From contig NZ_JAUKWH010000003.1 in the NCBI RefSeq assembly GCF_030504625.1, positions 124,001-188,000 of the forward strand: a stretch of DNA of 64,000 nucleotides, written 5' to 3'. A program made the position numbers and the translations under genes. The notes beneath the pieces were generated by a model. That model saw only the letters and a program-made list of their open reading frames with translations. It had not been told where the DNA came from and made no database searches. Below, piece after piece: positions 16,227 to 24,519 of this stretch. How positions within the stretch are numbered: position 1 is the first letter of the stretch; each line of letters begins with the position of its first letter. The DNA is from Neisseria sp. MVDL19-042950 (GTDB lineage Bacteria; Pseudomonadota; Gammaproteobacteria; Burkholderiales; Neisseriaceae).

Positions 16227-17144
16227 TTAATTTTTGGAAATTTTCCCGCCTTTTCTACCGCCAAAATTGAGATTTTTGGTTTGAGTGTAAATCGACATTA
16301 GCGTCCGACTGAAGCCGTTTGCCGATGCACCACCGGTGAGTGCTGAAGCAATCGAAGGGATATTCCAAGCCACAATAATGAACAGAATTGTTCCTGTAAT
16401 AAATACAGGTAATGTCATTATGACTTCCGCAACAGAAAAAGATTCCCTTGTAAATACATTCTGCATATGGTTTACAAAGAAATCATTTTGTAACGTCCCC
16501 AAAATGGTAAAGAATGTGACGGTTATAGCGTAGTTTAAAATCTGTCCAATCCAATTCATTCCCCATTGCCGCGTAGAAGGAAAGAGCATGGAACCAATAA
16601 ACAGGGGACCGATTAAAATAACCATTGCCAAAGAGAGCTTGGCAATTAGATAATAGGCAAATGTGACAGCAAAAAACAAGCAGCCTAAAATAAAGATGAA
16701 CACACCAACTAAATACAGCAGCAGCTTGTCTGAGATCTGATCCCAATCCAATTCTGCCGCATAAGCTTGTATCTTACCCCAAGTCTCTACGATGTTATTT
16801 ATATTGCTGTCTAAAGCACTAGCAGTATATTCAGCCGTACCGAACACGCCGCTCAGATTATCGGGCAAATTCCAAGCAATATCGGCAATTTTTGCATACT
16901 GCGAAGCATTAAACGCACAGGCAATAATAACCAGCCAACCTATCATACGCTTGCCCAAATCTACGGCTTTTTCATCAAAGCCACGATTGTAATAATCCAA
17001 AACAACCAAAAGCATATAAATACCAAAGCCTATTTGAAAAACAGGTGCAATGGCACTGATGAGATTGCCTGCTTTGGAAAATAGATTGCTGCCCATTCCA
17101 TTCATCAGGATATTGGCAGCATCTGAAAAGTAACTGCTGGGCAT
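16227..17144 (-). CDS. virB6: VirB6/TrbL inner-membrane channel protein
   Basis: 305 residues with at least five membrane segments (for example IGFGIYMLLVVLDYY, LYLVGVFIFILGCLFFAVTF, LSLAMVILIGPLFIGSMLF, IMTLPVFITGTILFIIVAWN) and the conserved tryptophan region around WGMNWIGQILNYA. Start supported by AGGAG. It forms the inner-membrane part of the DNA path. A 7-bp hairpin (17161-17182) separates it from virB5. Confidence 0.9.
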   Translation of the reverse strand: MPSSYFSDAANILMNGMGSNLFSKAGNLISAIAPVFQIGFGIYMLLVVLDYYNRGFDEKAVDLGKRMIGWLVIIACAFNASQYAKIADIAWNLPDNLSGVFGTAEYTASALDSNINNIVETWGKIQAYAAELDWDQISDKLLLYLVGVFIFILGCLFFAVTFAYYLIAKLSLAMVILIGPLFIGSMLFPSTRQWGMNWIGQILNYAITVTFFTILGTLQNDFFVNHMQNVFTRESFSVAEVIMTLPVFITGTILFIIVAWNIPSIASALTGGASANGFSRTLMSIYTQTKNLNFGGRKGGKISKN

Positions 17145-17160
17145 ATTCCGCTCCTAAAAA

Positions 17161-17182
17161 ATGCCCGACATCAGCCGGGCAT
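17161..17182. repeat. Short hairpin between virB5 and virB6
   Basis: ATGCCCG and CGGGCAT flank an 8-base loop in the 48-base gap. No T tract, so more likely a stability or processing element than a terminator. Confidence 0.5.
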
Positions 17183-17192
17183 ATGGTTTAGA

Positions 17193-17852
17193 TTATTTGC
17201 AGGCAGCGTAGTTACCGGACGCCATATGCTTTGCCATACAAGCTTCTCGCGCAGCATAATTGCGCTTATTTAGTTCCTGTTGTCGTACATACAGACGATC
17301 AAGCATATCCAGCTTGGTTTGATTGTTGGCAATTTTGGCTTGCTCTACTGCAATGCGGTTTTGCAGATCGGCCGCAGCCTTCATATCCTGGGTTTGGTTA
17401 ATCTTATTCATCATAGCATCTAGACTAGCTAGCTGCTCCTTCATGGAATCAAAGACCTTCTCCATTTCCTGATAATTCTGAACTGTCATACGGTCGGCAA
17501 ACTTGGAATCATAACCCTTGCTGTTGATCACCGATTTATAATCGATGTCCTTTGCCCCCTTATAAATTGTGCTCCATTCAGACGGCACTTGGTCTTTCAC
17601 GGCATCTTTTAAGATATTGCCTAAATTACGCGAACCGGTCATGGATTTGAATTGTTTAAGTTGCTGCTCATACTGCTTTTTCATTTCCGTCAACTGCTTG
17701 CTGTATTCGGCCATTTGTTTTACAAAATTAGCCGCATCTTGTGCAAGTTGCAGTGGGTTGGTAACTGGGACACCTGCCGAAACCGTCAGTGGCATAACCG
17801 CCATACTTACGGACAAAATTACACCTGCCGTCTTTTTCAAATTGATTTTCAT
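17193..17852 (-). CDS. virB5: VirB5/TrbJ-like pilus-tip protein
   Basis: 219 residues with a cleavable signal peptide (cleavage near TVSAG, residue 26). The mature part is almost wholly helical and Gln/Lys-rich (FVKQMAEYSKQLTEMKKQYE, DLQNRIAVEQAKIANNQTKL), typical of VirB5. It is a minor pilus subunit thought to sit at the tip. Two cysteines close to the C-terminus (EACMAKHMASGNYAACK) could form a disulfide. Confidence 0.88.
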   Translation of the reverse strand: MKINLKKTAGVILSVSMAVMPLTVSAGVPVTNPLQLAQDAANFVKQMAEYSKQLTEMKKQYEQQLKQFKSMTGSRNLGNILKDAVKDQVPSEWSTIYKGAKDIDYKSVINSKGYDSKFADRMTVQNYQEMEKVFDSMKEQLASLDAMMNKINQTQDMKAAADLQNRIAVEQAKIANNQTKLDMLDRLYVRQQELNKRNYAAREACMAKHMASGNYAACK

Positions 17853-17875
17853 CGTTAAACTCCTTATTGAAGAAA

Positions 17876-17927
17876 GCCGCTTGAAGCGGCAAAGGAAAAG
17901 GCCGTCTGAAAATGCTCAAACGGCCTC
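17876..17927. terminator. Hairpins between virB4 and virB5
   Basis: A short stem GCCGCTT-GAAGCGGC (17876-17890) is followed by an imperfect inverted DUS pair (GGCCGTCTGAAAATGC, arm 2 CTCAAACGGCC with one changed base, 17898-17927). Together they fill the gap between the two genes. Confidence 0.55.
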
Positions 17928-17946
17928 AATTAGGTTTAAAACATGG

Positions 17947-20361
17947 TTAAACTGTACGGACATTTTTCTTCTCTGCACGACGTTGCTGCAAAGCTTCTAC
18001 AAACGGGCGATACCAAACTTCAGGATTTTCACTGCCAACGTCTTCCATCACGCGGTGCAGCAGCTCCACATTGTCCGACGAGCCGGACAAAAACGCCATT
18101 TCATCTTGAAAACCGTATAAGTCTAGCATTGCAAATGCCGATTGTTTCGATTGCTTGACCAAGAAGGTTCGGCTTTCCAGCGAGAGTTTAGCCAGTTCGT
18201 CAAACTCTTTTTCTGTCAGACCGCAGCGTTCATAGCTGTTTTCGTACTCCGCATCAGGATTGGGCAGAAAAACCTTTGTCGGTGTCTGCTGCACAATCGC
18301 TGGGAAAATTGGACAGTTAATGGCGTCTTCGGGGGATTGCGACACCAAAATCAGCCAGCCGCCTAATTTACGGTCAGTTTTCAGGATTTTTAGCATGATA
18401 TCCTGCAAGGCTTCAAAACGCGCTGCATACCAAAATTCTTCGATAATCGTTGCTAAAATACCGTTTTCCTTGGCAACTTTGTCCATCATGATATTGCGGA
18501 GGTGAAACATATACGCCAGTACCGGAGCGGTCGGGGGATAGTTGTCCTTAAGAATATCTGTCAAGTCAAAACCGACGCGGTAAAACTGCTCTGGATTAAA
18601 CAAATTGGTCGGATTGTCCAAGCACCACGCAAAACGGCCACCTTCGCTACGGCACCATTTCGATAAGCGCACACGTAGAGAGTTGGGATCCGGCGAGATG
18701 GGGATGCTTTGTAGCAGGTGGCTAAAATGCCGGTTTTCAAAATCCAAACTAAACACTGTATCCACCGCAAACTGGATCTCCTGTTCTTCCGTAGCCGTAA
18801 GCTTCCCGTTTTCGTCTGCACCACACATACCTACCAAGCCGTAGAGAAACTCCCTGTTGGCGGGTGTATCAACCAGTTGGAATGGGTTTAGTCCAGTCGG
18901 CTCACCTGCCTCAAGTGCAAAGTATGAACCGCCGATGGAGCGGATAAATATTTCCATTCCCTTGTCTAAATCCATCACAAACATATACGGCTTAAAGCGT
19001 TCGGCAAAGGCCATCATAGCCGTTTGCAGCGTAGTTTTACCTGTACCGGTTGCGCCCAACATTAACGTGTGACCGGCGATTTTGTCGCCGACATTGTCCT
19101 CTTTCGGATTGGAAAAATGGAAGTTGAAGTCGTAAATCGTTTTGGACGTAGTTTGCAGCGGTATAATCGCTGTACCATCGCCAATTGGATTACCAAGTTT
19201 CTTACCGTGCGAGTAGTTATGAATGCCAAAGGTACAGGCAAAATTGGTGGTAGTTTTGGGGAAAGAACGTGGCTTTTCGCGGCTGCCGGGCACTTGACTA
19301 AAAAATGTTGCAGGGGCAGACAAGCCTGCTTTGGTAAATCGGTAGCTACCTGAATTCAGGAATGTGGAATAAGCACGTGCACCGTTGGACGCTGCCTCTT
19401 CCGCAGTCTTGCCGTAAACAACTAAGGCAGCATGATAATCACCGAACATTAATTCGCCTGAGGTCAATAATCCCTGACCTTCCTCCAACTCTTCAATCTG
19501 TCTAACAGCCTTGTCATTTACCGAATCCAAGTCATTTAACTTTTTGCGGATTTCACCTTGCATTTCATAGGGATTGATGAATACGAGACTTTGCGTAAAT
19601 GTGAATTCACAAGGTAATCGCAAAATCGAAGTAAGTATTTTCGGCTTGCTTACTCCAAAATCCCTTAGGTCAAACATCTGCGCGAATTTGCGAGTACCAT
19701 TTTGGGCTCGGATTTCACACAAATCTGAGCCGAAGTGTAGATTACTGCCTGCAATAGTCTGATACGCATCTACGGTTGACAGAGGAATCTCTTCATAAGA
19801 CCCATTAATCAAACTACCGAAAAAACTGTACACTTCAGAAAAAGGTACGCCGTTTTCATTCTGATATGCAGTCAGCAAATACGGATCGTAAGGCTCAAGT
19901 GAACGCATTAGAATCTGAATCTGCTCTTCTGCTTCTTTTATACCTGCATCCAAGTAGTCAGTTTTAATTACAACCGTTAAGTGATAAACATTTTCGTAAT
20001 AATCTGCTTCTTGAAAACGCTTAAGGTACTTGTCTGCAAAGTTTTGGCAAAAAGTTGTTTGAAAGCCGTATTCACGCTCGAACACTATTTTTTGGCGTTG
20101 CAACGTACCCCATACACCAAGACGATTGCCCAAAGTTTTGCCCATACCGGCCAAAAGCGTACGCAACCCTACAAATTGTGTAAACAAATGCTTGTCGTCC
20201 ACACCATCGAAGGGTAACCCTTCCATACGTATTACGAAGGCCAAGTGACCTGTTTTGTAATTAACGATGTTGTTTGTAACGTGTTGGCAAATCTGAGGCA
20301 GAAAATCTGACTGCGCCGGTTGAGCTTTTAACGCATTCCTCAATAAATCGCTGATAATCAC
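17947..20361 (-). CDS. virB4: VirB4 secretion ATPase
   Basis: 804 residues if translation starts at the GTG at 20361, which has GGGAG 8 bases upstream; the ATG at 20421 has no ribosome site. Walker A GATGTGKTT is at about 436-444, with the Walker B region near IIEEFWYAAR and the VirB4 C-terminal motif LVSQSPEDAI. It energises pilin extraction and substrate transfer. Overlaps the 3' end of virB3 by about 100 bases in another frame, which is unusually long and suggests translational coupling. Confidence 0.92.
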   Translation of the reverse strand: MIISDLLRNALKAQPAQSDFLPQICQHVTNNIVNYKTGHLAFVIRMEGLPFDGVDDKHLFTQFVGLRTLLAGMGKTLGNRLGVWGTLQRQKIVFEREYGFQTTFCQNFADKYLKRFQEADYYENVYHLTVVIKTDYLDAGIKEAEEQIQILMRSLEPYDPYLLTAYQNENGVPFSEVYSFFGSLINGSYEEIPLSTVDAYQTIAGSNLHFGSDLCEIRAQNGTRKFAQMFDLRDFGVSKPKILTSILRLPCEFTFTQSLVFINPYEMQGEIRKKLNDLDSVNDKAVRQIEELEEGQGLLTSGELMFGDYHAALVVYGKTAEEAASNGARAYSTFLNSGSYRFTKAGLSAPATFFSQVPGSREKPRSFPKTTTNFACTFGIHNYSHGKKLGNPIGDGTAIIPLQTTSKTIYDFNFHFSNPKEDNVGDKIAGHTLMLGATGTGKTTLQTAMMAFAERFKPYMFVMDLDKGMEIFIRSIGGSYFALEAGEPTGLNPFQLVDTPANREFLYGLVGMCGADENGKLTATEEQEIQFAVDTVFSLDFENRHFSHLLQSIPISPDPNSLRVRLSKWCRSEGGRFAWCLDNPTNLFNPEQFYRVGFDLTDILKDNYPPTAPVLAYMFHLRNIMMDKVAKENGILATIIEEFWYAARFEALQDIMLKILKTDRKLGGWLILVSQSPEDAINCPIFPAIVQQTPTKVFLPNPDAEYENSYERCGLTEKEFDELAKLSLESRTFLVKQSKQSAFAMLDLYGFQDEMAFLSGSSDNVELLHRVMEDVGSENPEVWYRPFVEALQQRRAEKKNVRTV

Positions 20362-20695
20362 TTTGTTGTCTCCCAAATTTCGTGGCGAGAATGGTATTAG
20401 TACCGTTAAACATTTTGGCATTGCGGCGGCGCAAGAAATACATCACTTCATAATAGTAAATTCGAAGAGCTTGGTCGTCGTTGGCGCAGATAGTGCGTAG
20501 AAATGCCAAAAACGGCAGTGGCAGCAGTAAGAAAAGCAACGCTCGCCACCCAAGGAAATATGTCATGGGTAAAGAAAACATCATTCCTGAGAATAGGCAG
20601 GTTGCAACGGCTTGAAGTGGAATCCCGAACATCATCGCCTGACGGTTCAAACCGTTAAATGTCGGATGTTCAGTATGAATGTCTTCTCTTTTCAT
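20261..20695 (-). CDS. virB3: VirB3 inner-membrane protein
   Basis: 144 residues with two adjacent membrane segments (about 25-70: FGIPLQAVATCLFSGMMFSL, FLGWRALLFLLLPLPFLAFL) after a short N-terminus TFNGLNRQAMMFG, the VirB3 signature. It assists VirB4 in pilus assembly. It is longer than the usual ~105 residues because of a 40-residue hydrophilic tail that overlaps virB4. Confidence 0.88.
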   Translation of the reverse strand: MKREDIHTEHPTFNGLNRQAMMFGIPLQAVATCLFSGMMFSLPMTYFLGWRALLFLLLPLPFLAFLRTICANDDQALRIYYYEVMYFLRRRNAKMFNGTNTILATKFGRQQSDYQRFIEECVKSSTGAVRFSASDLPTRYKQHR

Positions 20696-20707
20696 CGAAA
20701 CCTCTGC

Positions 20708-21022
20708 TTAAAACGTCATTGATCCGCCTTTGGTAAATAGGTAAGTAGCGTAGGCAATTGAAGCACCTGCACCAACTACATATAAGCAAATTTCAAAAAA
20801 ATCACCCCATGTTTTACGACCGCTTTTTGCCTGAAGGAAGAACCAAAGCATAGAAATGCCACAAATAACGCCGACAATGGTGTAAATACCCGTCCGAATT
20901 TTTATTGCAAGTTGAGCACCTTCGTTAAATCCATCTGCCAAAACCAAGGGAGCTGCCATCATCAACATAACAGTTGCAATGGTTTTGGGGTTGTTTACTG
21001 CTTTTTTGATGTTGTTCATCAT
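20708..21022 (-). CDS. virB2: VirB2 pilin
   Basis: 104 residues from the ATG at 21022 (AAAAGGAAAAAA upstream). A signal peptide ends near LADG (about residue 30), then two hydrophobic helices (IRTGIYTIVGVICGISMLWF and FFEICLYVVGAGASIAYATY) joined by a basic loop (KSGRKTWGD), the standard cyclic or linear VirB2 pilin plan. It forms the conjugative pilus. Confidence 0.88.
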   Translation of the reverse strand: MMNNIKKAVNNPKTIATVMLMMAAPLVLADGFNEGAQLAIKIRTGIYTIVGVICGISMLWFFLQAKSGRKTWGDFFEICLYVVGAGASIAYATYLFTKGGSMTF

Positions 21023-21055
21023 GATTTTTTCCTTTTTAAAATACAAACAAAAAAA

Positions 21056-21070
21056 GCCGCATAAGGCGGC
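21056..21070. repeat. Short hairpin between virB1 and virB2
   Basis: GCCGC-ATAAG-GCGGC, preceded by an A run. It has the same style as the stems in other virB gaps. Confidence 0.45.
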
Positions 21071-21096
21071 AAATGAAAAAAGCCCGAAGGCCACAT

Positions 21097-21711
21097 TTAA
21101 AATTCTCGAAACACATCCCAAGAAGCATATTGTTTCGGTGCTTGGGTATAAACCATTTCAGCTGGCTTGATCCGTCCCACTTTGGCAACAGGTTGTGTGC
21201 GGTGAGCGGCTTTAACAAATGCAGTGCGTATTCTAGCAGCATGAGCGGGATTGCCACTCAATTGTGCGTAGCGGTTACGCACCAATCGGACGTAATTTTG
21301 TGTCTCCCTGTATGGGGGGATACCTTTATACTTGTCCACGGCCTCCTCTCCGGCGTTATAACCGGCAAGCATCAAGTCAATATTACCGTTATAACGCTTA
21401 CTTAAGAATTTCAAGTAACGTGTTCCGGCCAGAATATTGTATTCGGGAATATAAAGATGCTTAGGGTTAACACCCATTCGTGCAGCAGTCGGCGGAATAA
21501 CTTGCATCAATCCGCGGGCGTTCTTATTTGACAATGCGTAACGGTTGCCACCGCTTTCACGAGCCATAACCGCCCATACTAGATTTGCGTCTAAACCTTG
21601 CGCCGCCGCATGTTTTTCTACTAAATGTTGATATTGCGGATACGGTGCTGCGGTACAGATGGCGGAACAGAATGCTGTCGCCAATACGAAAATAGTTTTA
21701 TTTCGTTTCAA
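21097..21711 (-). CDS. virB1: VirB1 lytic transglycosylase
   Basis: 204 residues from a TTG start at 21711, which has AAGGAG 9 bases upstream; the longer frame to 21825 crosses a DUS terminator hairpin and is unlikely. Signal peptide (KRNKTIFVLATAFCSAICTA), then the goose-lysozyme/SLT domain with catalytic Glu in WAVMARESGGN, NARGLMQVIPPTA, and AGYNAGEEAVDKY. It opens peptidoglycan for the channel. First gene of the virB operon. Confidence 0.9.
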   Translation of the reverse strand: MKRNKTIFVLATAFCSAICTAAPYPQYQHLVEKHAAAQGLDANLVWAVMARESGGNRYALSNKNARGLMQVIPPTAARMGVNPKHLYIPEYNILAGTRYLKFLSKRYNGNIDLMLAGYNAGEEAVDKYKGIPPYRETQNYVRLVRNRYAQLSGNPAHAARIRTAFVKAAHRTQPVAKVGRIKPAEMVYTQAPKQYASWDVFREF

Positions 21712-21738
21712 TTTAGATACTCCTTTGTGAAGGGTAAA

Positions 21739-21768
21739 AAAAGCCGTCTGAAATACTTCAGACGGCAT
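21739..21768. terminator. DUS inverted-repeat hairpin upstream of virB1
   Basis: AAGCCGTCTGAAATACTTC with its complement. It lies 5' of the virB operon, shielding it from transcription entering through the element end, or acts as an uptake site. Confidence 0.6.
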
Positions 21769-21888
21769 CACGCTAAATGATATATAAACATTAGTTTGTT
21801 TACGCTTTTCCATAGCTATATTCAAAATAAAAACGAAAATTTAAACATACCCTTTACGATAGGCAGGCTTAAGTTTTCGTTTTTTAGC

Positions 21889-21937
21889 TGTGACAAATTT
21901 GTGACTGAATATCTATTTAATTCACTGTTTGTGACTG
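21889..21937 (+). repeat. TTTGTGACTG direct repeats near the element end
   Basis: TTTGTGACTG occurs at 21898-21907 and 21928-21937, 30 bases apart, with an additional TGTGAC at 21889. They lie about 55 to 105 bases inside the tRNA-derived core, where tyrosine integrases have arm-type binding sites. Assignment as arm sites is inference. Confidence 0.5.
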
Positions 21938-21992
21938 TATTTGCAGGCTTCACTATCTTTTAAAACAATTAGTTATAATTTATTGTTCGGTC

Positions 21993-22038
21993 TTAAAATC
22001 CGTCGACCCTAAACAGGTCGTGCCGGTTCGATTCCGGC
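21993..22038 (+). other. tRNA-Leu(UAA) 3' fragment, attachment-site core
   Basis: The sequence CTTAAAATCCG (anticodon loop with TAA), a variable arm (TCGACCCTAAACAGGTCGT) and a perfect T-arm (GCCGG-TTCGATT-CCGGC) match the 3' part of a tRNA-Leu. No 5' half, no D-arm, and the acceptor strand after 22038 does not fit, so this is not a working tRNA gene. It is the classic type of target or core for P4-like and ICE integrases. It marks the border between the two elements. Confidence 0.8.
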
Positions 22039-22972
22039 AACGGCGAACAGCTTTGAAAAAATCGCCCGTGAATGGCATCAAAACCAACTGCCGCGCTGGA
22101 CGGGCACCCACGCCGACCGCGTGTTGCATTCTTTGGAAACAGATGCTTTCCCGATGCTTGGAAAATACCCCATTACCGAAATCAAAGCCCCTTTGCTACT
22201 GGAAGCAGTAAGGGCGATAGAAGCGCGGGGAGTGCCGGAAACCGCCGCCCGTGTGTTGCAGCGTATCAAGGTCGTTTTCAATTACGCCATTCAGACGGGC
22301 AGAGCGGTAGAGAATCCCGCTTTTGCCCTTAGCGGCGTGATTGTGCGTGAGAAAGTCAAACACCAGCCCGCCTTGCCGCAAAGCGGAATCACGGAGTTTT
22401 ACCGCCGTTTAATCCGCGAGCCGATGCGCCAAGAAAACCGAATTGCCATGATGTTTATCATGCTTACCTTTGTCCGATCGGGAAATATCCGCCTTGCAGA
22501 ATGGGAAGAAATCGACAAAGACAAGCGGTTATGGGTTATCCCCGCCGAGAAGATGAAGATGCGGGCCGCGCACATTGTGCCCTTGTCTGATTGGGCGTTG
22601 GAGCTTTTGGAGAATCTATACCCTATTACGGGTTACAGCCGGTATCTGTTCCCGAACTACAAAGACGGCAGCAAGCCAATGAGTGAAAACACCCTAAGCT
22701 ATGCAATGGGACGCATGGGTTATAGCGGCACCGCCACCCCGCACGGTTTCCGCAGCTTGGCTACCGATGTACTGAATGAAAACGGTTTCCCGCCCGATGT
22801 AATTGAGCGGCAGCTGGCCCATGTAGAACAGAACAAAGTGCGGGCGGCATACCACCGCACGGAGTATCTGCCGCAGCGGATAGAGATGATGCAATGGTAT
22901 TCAGATTATTTGCGGGAACGGTATAACCAAGCCCGCGAGATGATCGAGAGTGAAACAGGCAGCCGAGAATAG
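22013..22972 (+). pseudogene. P4-type tyrosine integrase, N-terminus missing
   Basis: The open frame from 22013 reads through tRNA-derived bases into integrase sequence at about A-T-A-N-S-F-E-K-I-A-R-E-W, which in intact family members lies some 100 residues from the start. So the arm-binding/N-terminal domain is gone. The catalytic domain is complete: Arg in FVRSGNIRLAEW, HGFRSLA, QLAHVEQNK, and the nucleophile Tyr in AAYHRTEYL. The first ATG is at 22121 (283 aa). It might still bind core DNA, but recombination is unlikely. Confidence 0.85.
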
Positions 22973-22992
22973 GCCGTCTGAAAAGTTTACAG

Positions 22993-23058
22993 CCACACCT
23001 AGCCCGCGATTAGCTACCAAAGGCGAAAACAGGGCAATCCCTAGTCTTGCTGGTGTGG
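22993..23058 (+). other. Nested inverted repeats between integrase and next gene
   Basis: CCACACC (22993-22999) pairs with GGTGTGG (23052-23058), and inside it CTAG (22999-23002) with CTAG (23041-23044) and GCCC (23002-23005) with GGGC (23032-23035). This could fold as one multi-stem structure in DNA or RNA. No known RNA family recognised. Confidence 0.35.
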
Positions 23059-23100
23059 TTTTCTATTTTGCAGGGAATTGACGTTTTGGGAGCGTTTGAA

Positions 23101-23890
23101 ATGGTTTGGAGAGCATATTACACACTTAAAGATGCAGCCGATGAATTAGGCAGAGAATTTAATGAAACATACACACCGGCAGATTTAGTACATTATGGAG
23201 CAGTTGGCATAACTGATTTATGCTTAAATGTATTTTCAGAAAATGAAAATATTGCGCATATAGCAACAGCCCCTATGTCAAACAATATCGAGGGAGGAAA
23301 CGCACAACGTTTTATTACTTCTATCATGCCCGATGGTTTCTTGTTAATACCTAAATGTTTATTAAAAAGATTGGAGTGCGAAGAACAGGTTTCTATTAGT
23401 TCGTTTGAATATTTGAAAAATGAAGATGGAGAAAATATTTCCCCCGAAAAATATCTTTTGGATTTTTATTGGCAAGAATTATCAGAAATTGAGAAGAAAA
23501 CAGTATTTTTTAGGCTAATCAAAACCAATGTTCACTTTCAGAATGTCAGATACAGGTGGAGAAATTTTACCACCTGATAGCAGCGGCTACATGGATAGCA
23601 AAATAATATTTTCTTACAAAGACTTATATATAACGCGTGTCGATTTTGACAGATTGAAAAATTTATTAAGAGAAAAAATAACAGAAAAAAAAGCAAAACA
23701 AACTGATGACAGGAAATCGTTATTCAACATCATATTAGCCCTGAGAGATATGCTGATTGATAAAGGAATCTACAAGAACCAAGCCGAAATCATTGAATAT
23801 CTGGCAAACGAAGAAGAAGGTTACGGATTGTCGGGATCCAATCTGAGAGACAAGTTTGCAGAAGCAAACAAACTGAAAAAATCTAATTAG
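23101..23890 (+). pseudogene. Frameshifted gene of unknown function
   Basis: The first frame runs from the ATG at 23101 (MVWRAYYTLKDAADELGREF, a possible helix-turn-helix start) and stops at 23577. A second frame overlapping from 23528 continues SDTGGEILPPDSSGYMDS and ends at 23890 with a conserved-looking tail (YGLSGSNLRDKFAEANK) that I associate with longer proteins of this type. The switch between frames needs one extra base in about 23,530-23,560. I read this as one gene broken by a frameshift, about 260 residues when repaired. Function unknown, probably a DNA-binding island gene. Confidence 0.65.
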
Positions 23891-23916
23891 ACTTCAAAAA
23901 ATCTAATTGTACTGAA

Positions 23917-23943
23917 ACCGCCCGCAATGGGCGGTATCGTTTT
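23917..23943 (+). terminator. Hairpin after the frameshifted gene
   Basis: ACCGCCC-GCAAT-GGGCGGT followed by a T-containing tail (ATCGTTTT). It is placed just past the stop at 23890. Confidence 0.6.
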
Positions 23944-23990
23944 GCCATATTTCATCAACCCCGCCCACACGGGCAGAAAGCGATTGACTT

Positions 23991-24197
23991 ATGGCAACCA
24001 TCTTACGACAACACGAAGTAACCAAACGCTTAGGCATTTCATCAAGCACACTTTGGTATCGTCTCGACCCTAAAAACCGCCGCCACGACCCCGATATGCC
24101 CCGCCCGTTTAAGTTGTCCGGCAGCGGTAATGCAATCGGCTGGCTGGAAAGCGAAATAGACGACTATATCGCCAAACAAGCGGCAAACCGTATCTAA
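23991..24197 (+). CDS. AlpA-family excision/regulatory protein
   Basis: 68 residues. RQHEVTKRLGISSSTLWYRL is a MerR/AlpA-type helix-turn-helix, followed by MPRPFKLSGSGNAIGWLESE and a C-terminal helix (IDDYIAKQAA). AlpA proteins activate or assist excision of P4-like islands. It lies downstream of the integrase, as is usual. With the integrase truncated, its original role is probably lost. Confidence 0.85.
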   Translation: MATILRQHEVTKRLGISSSTLWYRLDPKNRRHDPDMPRPFKLSGSGNAIGWLESEIDDYIAKQAANRI

Positions 24198-24207
24198 GGG
24201 GCGAGCC

Positions 24208-24504
24208 ATGAAAAACGAAACCGCCCAAAACGCACAAAGCATTTCAGACGGCATCAATCCCCCTAAATCAAGCCGCCATTATGCCCCGTTTGAGCCTGAT
24301 TCACAATGCGGCGAAATCCTGAACCATATCCGCACCCACGGCAGCATCACGAGCTACGAAGCCTCACAGATGGGCATCATGGGCTTTCAGGCGCGTATCT
24401 ATGACTTGCGCCATGCAGGTTATCCCGTTGTCTGCACCATGCAGCCGTACATCAACAAAAAGGGCAAAACCGTTAAACGCGGCATCTACACGCTGGCAAA
24501 CTAA
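24208..24504 (+). CDS. Small winged-helix phage-type protein
   Basis: 98 residues, start with AGGGGCGAG upstream. Core: ILNHIRTHGSITSYEASQMG, IYDLRHAGYPVVC, GKTVKRGIYTL. This looks like the helix-turn-helix proteins of phages that read DNA with a wing near the C-terminus. A partial DUS core lies in the N-terminal part (CAGACGGC). The role is regulatory by inference. Confidence 0.7.
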   Translation: MKNETAQNAQSISDGINPPKSSRHYAPFEPDSQCGEILNHIRTHGSITSYEASQMGIMGFQARIYDLRHAGYPVVCTMQPYINKKGKTVKRGIYTLAN

Positions 24505-24519
24505 AAAGGAAAGTAAACA

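Larger units (their letters stand above)
1..21992. mobile_element. Integrated conjugative element (partial), VirB-type T4SS
   Basis: Nearly all genes here run on the minus strand and together make a self-transfer module: virB1 to virB11, virD4, SSB, primase, MobC-like protein and relaxase, plus three toxin-antitoxin pairs. The right end is placed at the tRNA-Leu 3' fragment near 21,993, where transfer genes stop and an integrase fragment begins. The left end and an integrase for this element are not in the window. DUS hairpins are frequent in its gaps, so it is adapted to Neisseria. All transfer genes appear intact, so it may be active; that is inference. Confidence 0.85.

Noticed and set aside
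21993-22038. Functional tRNA-Leu gene
   Set aside because: Lacks the whole 5' half and a matching acceptor stem.
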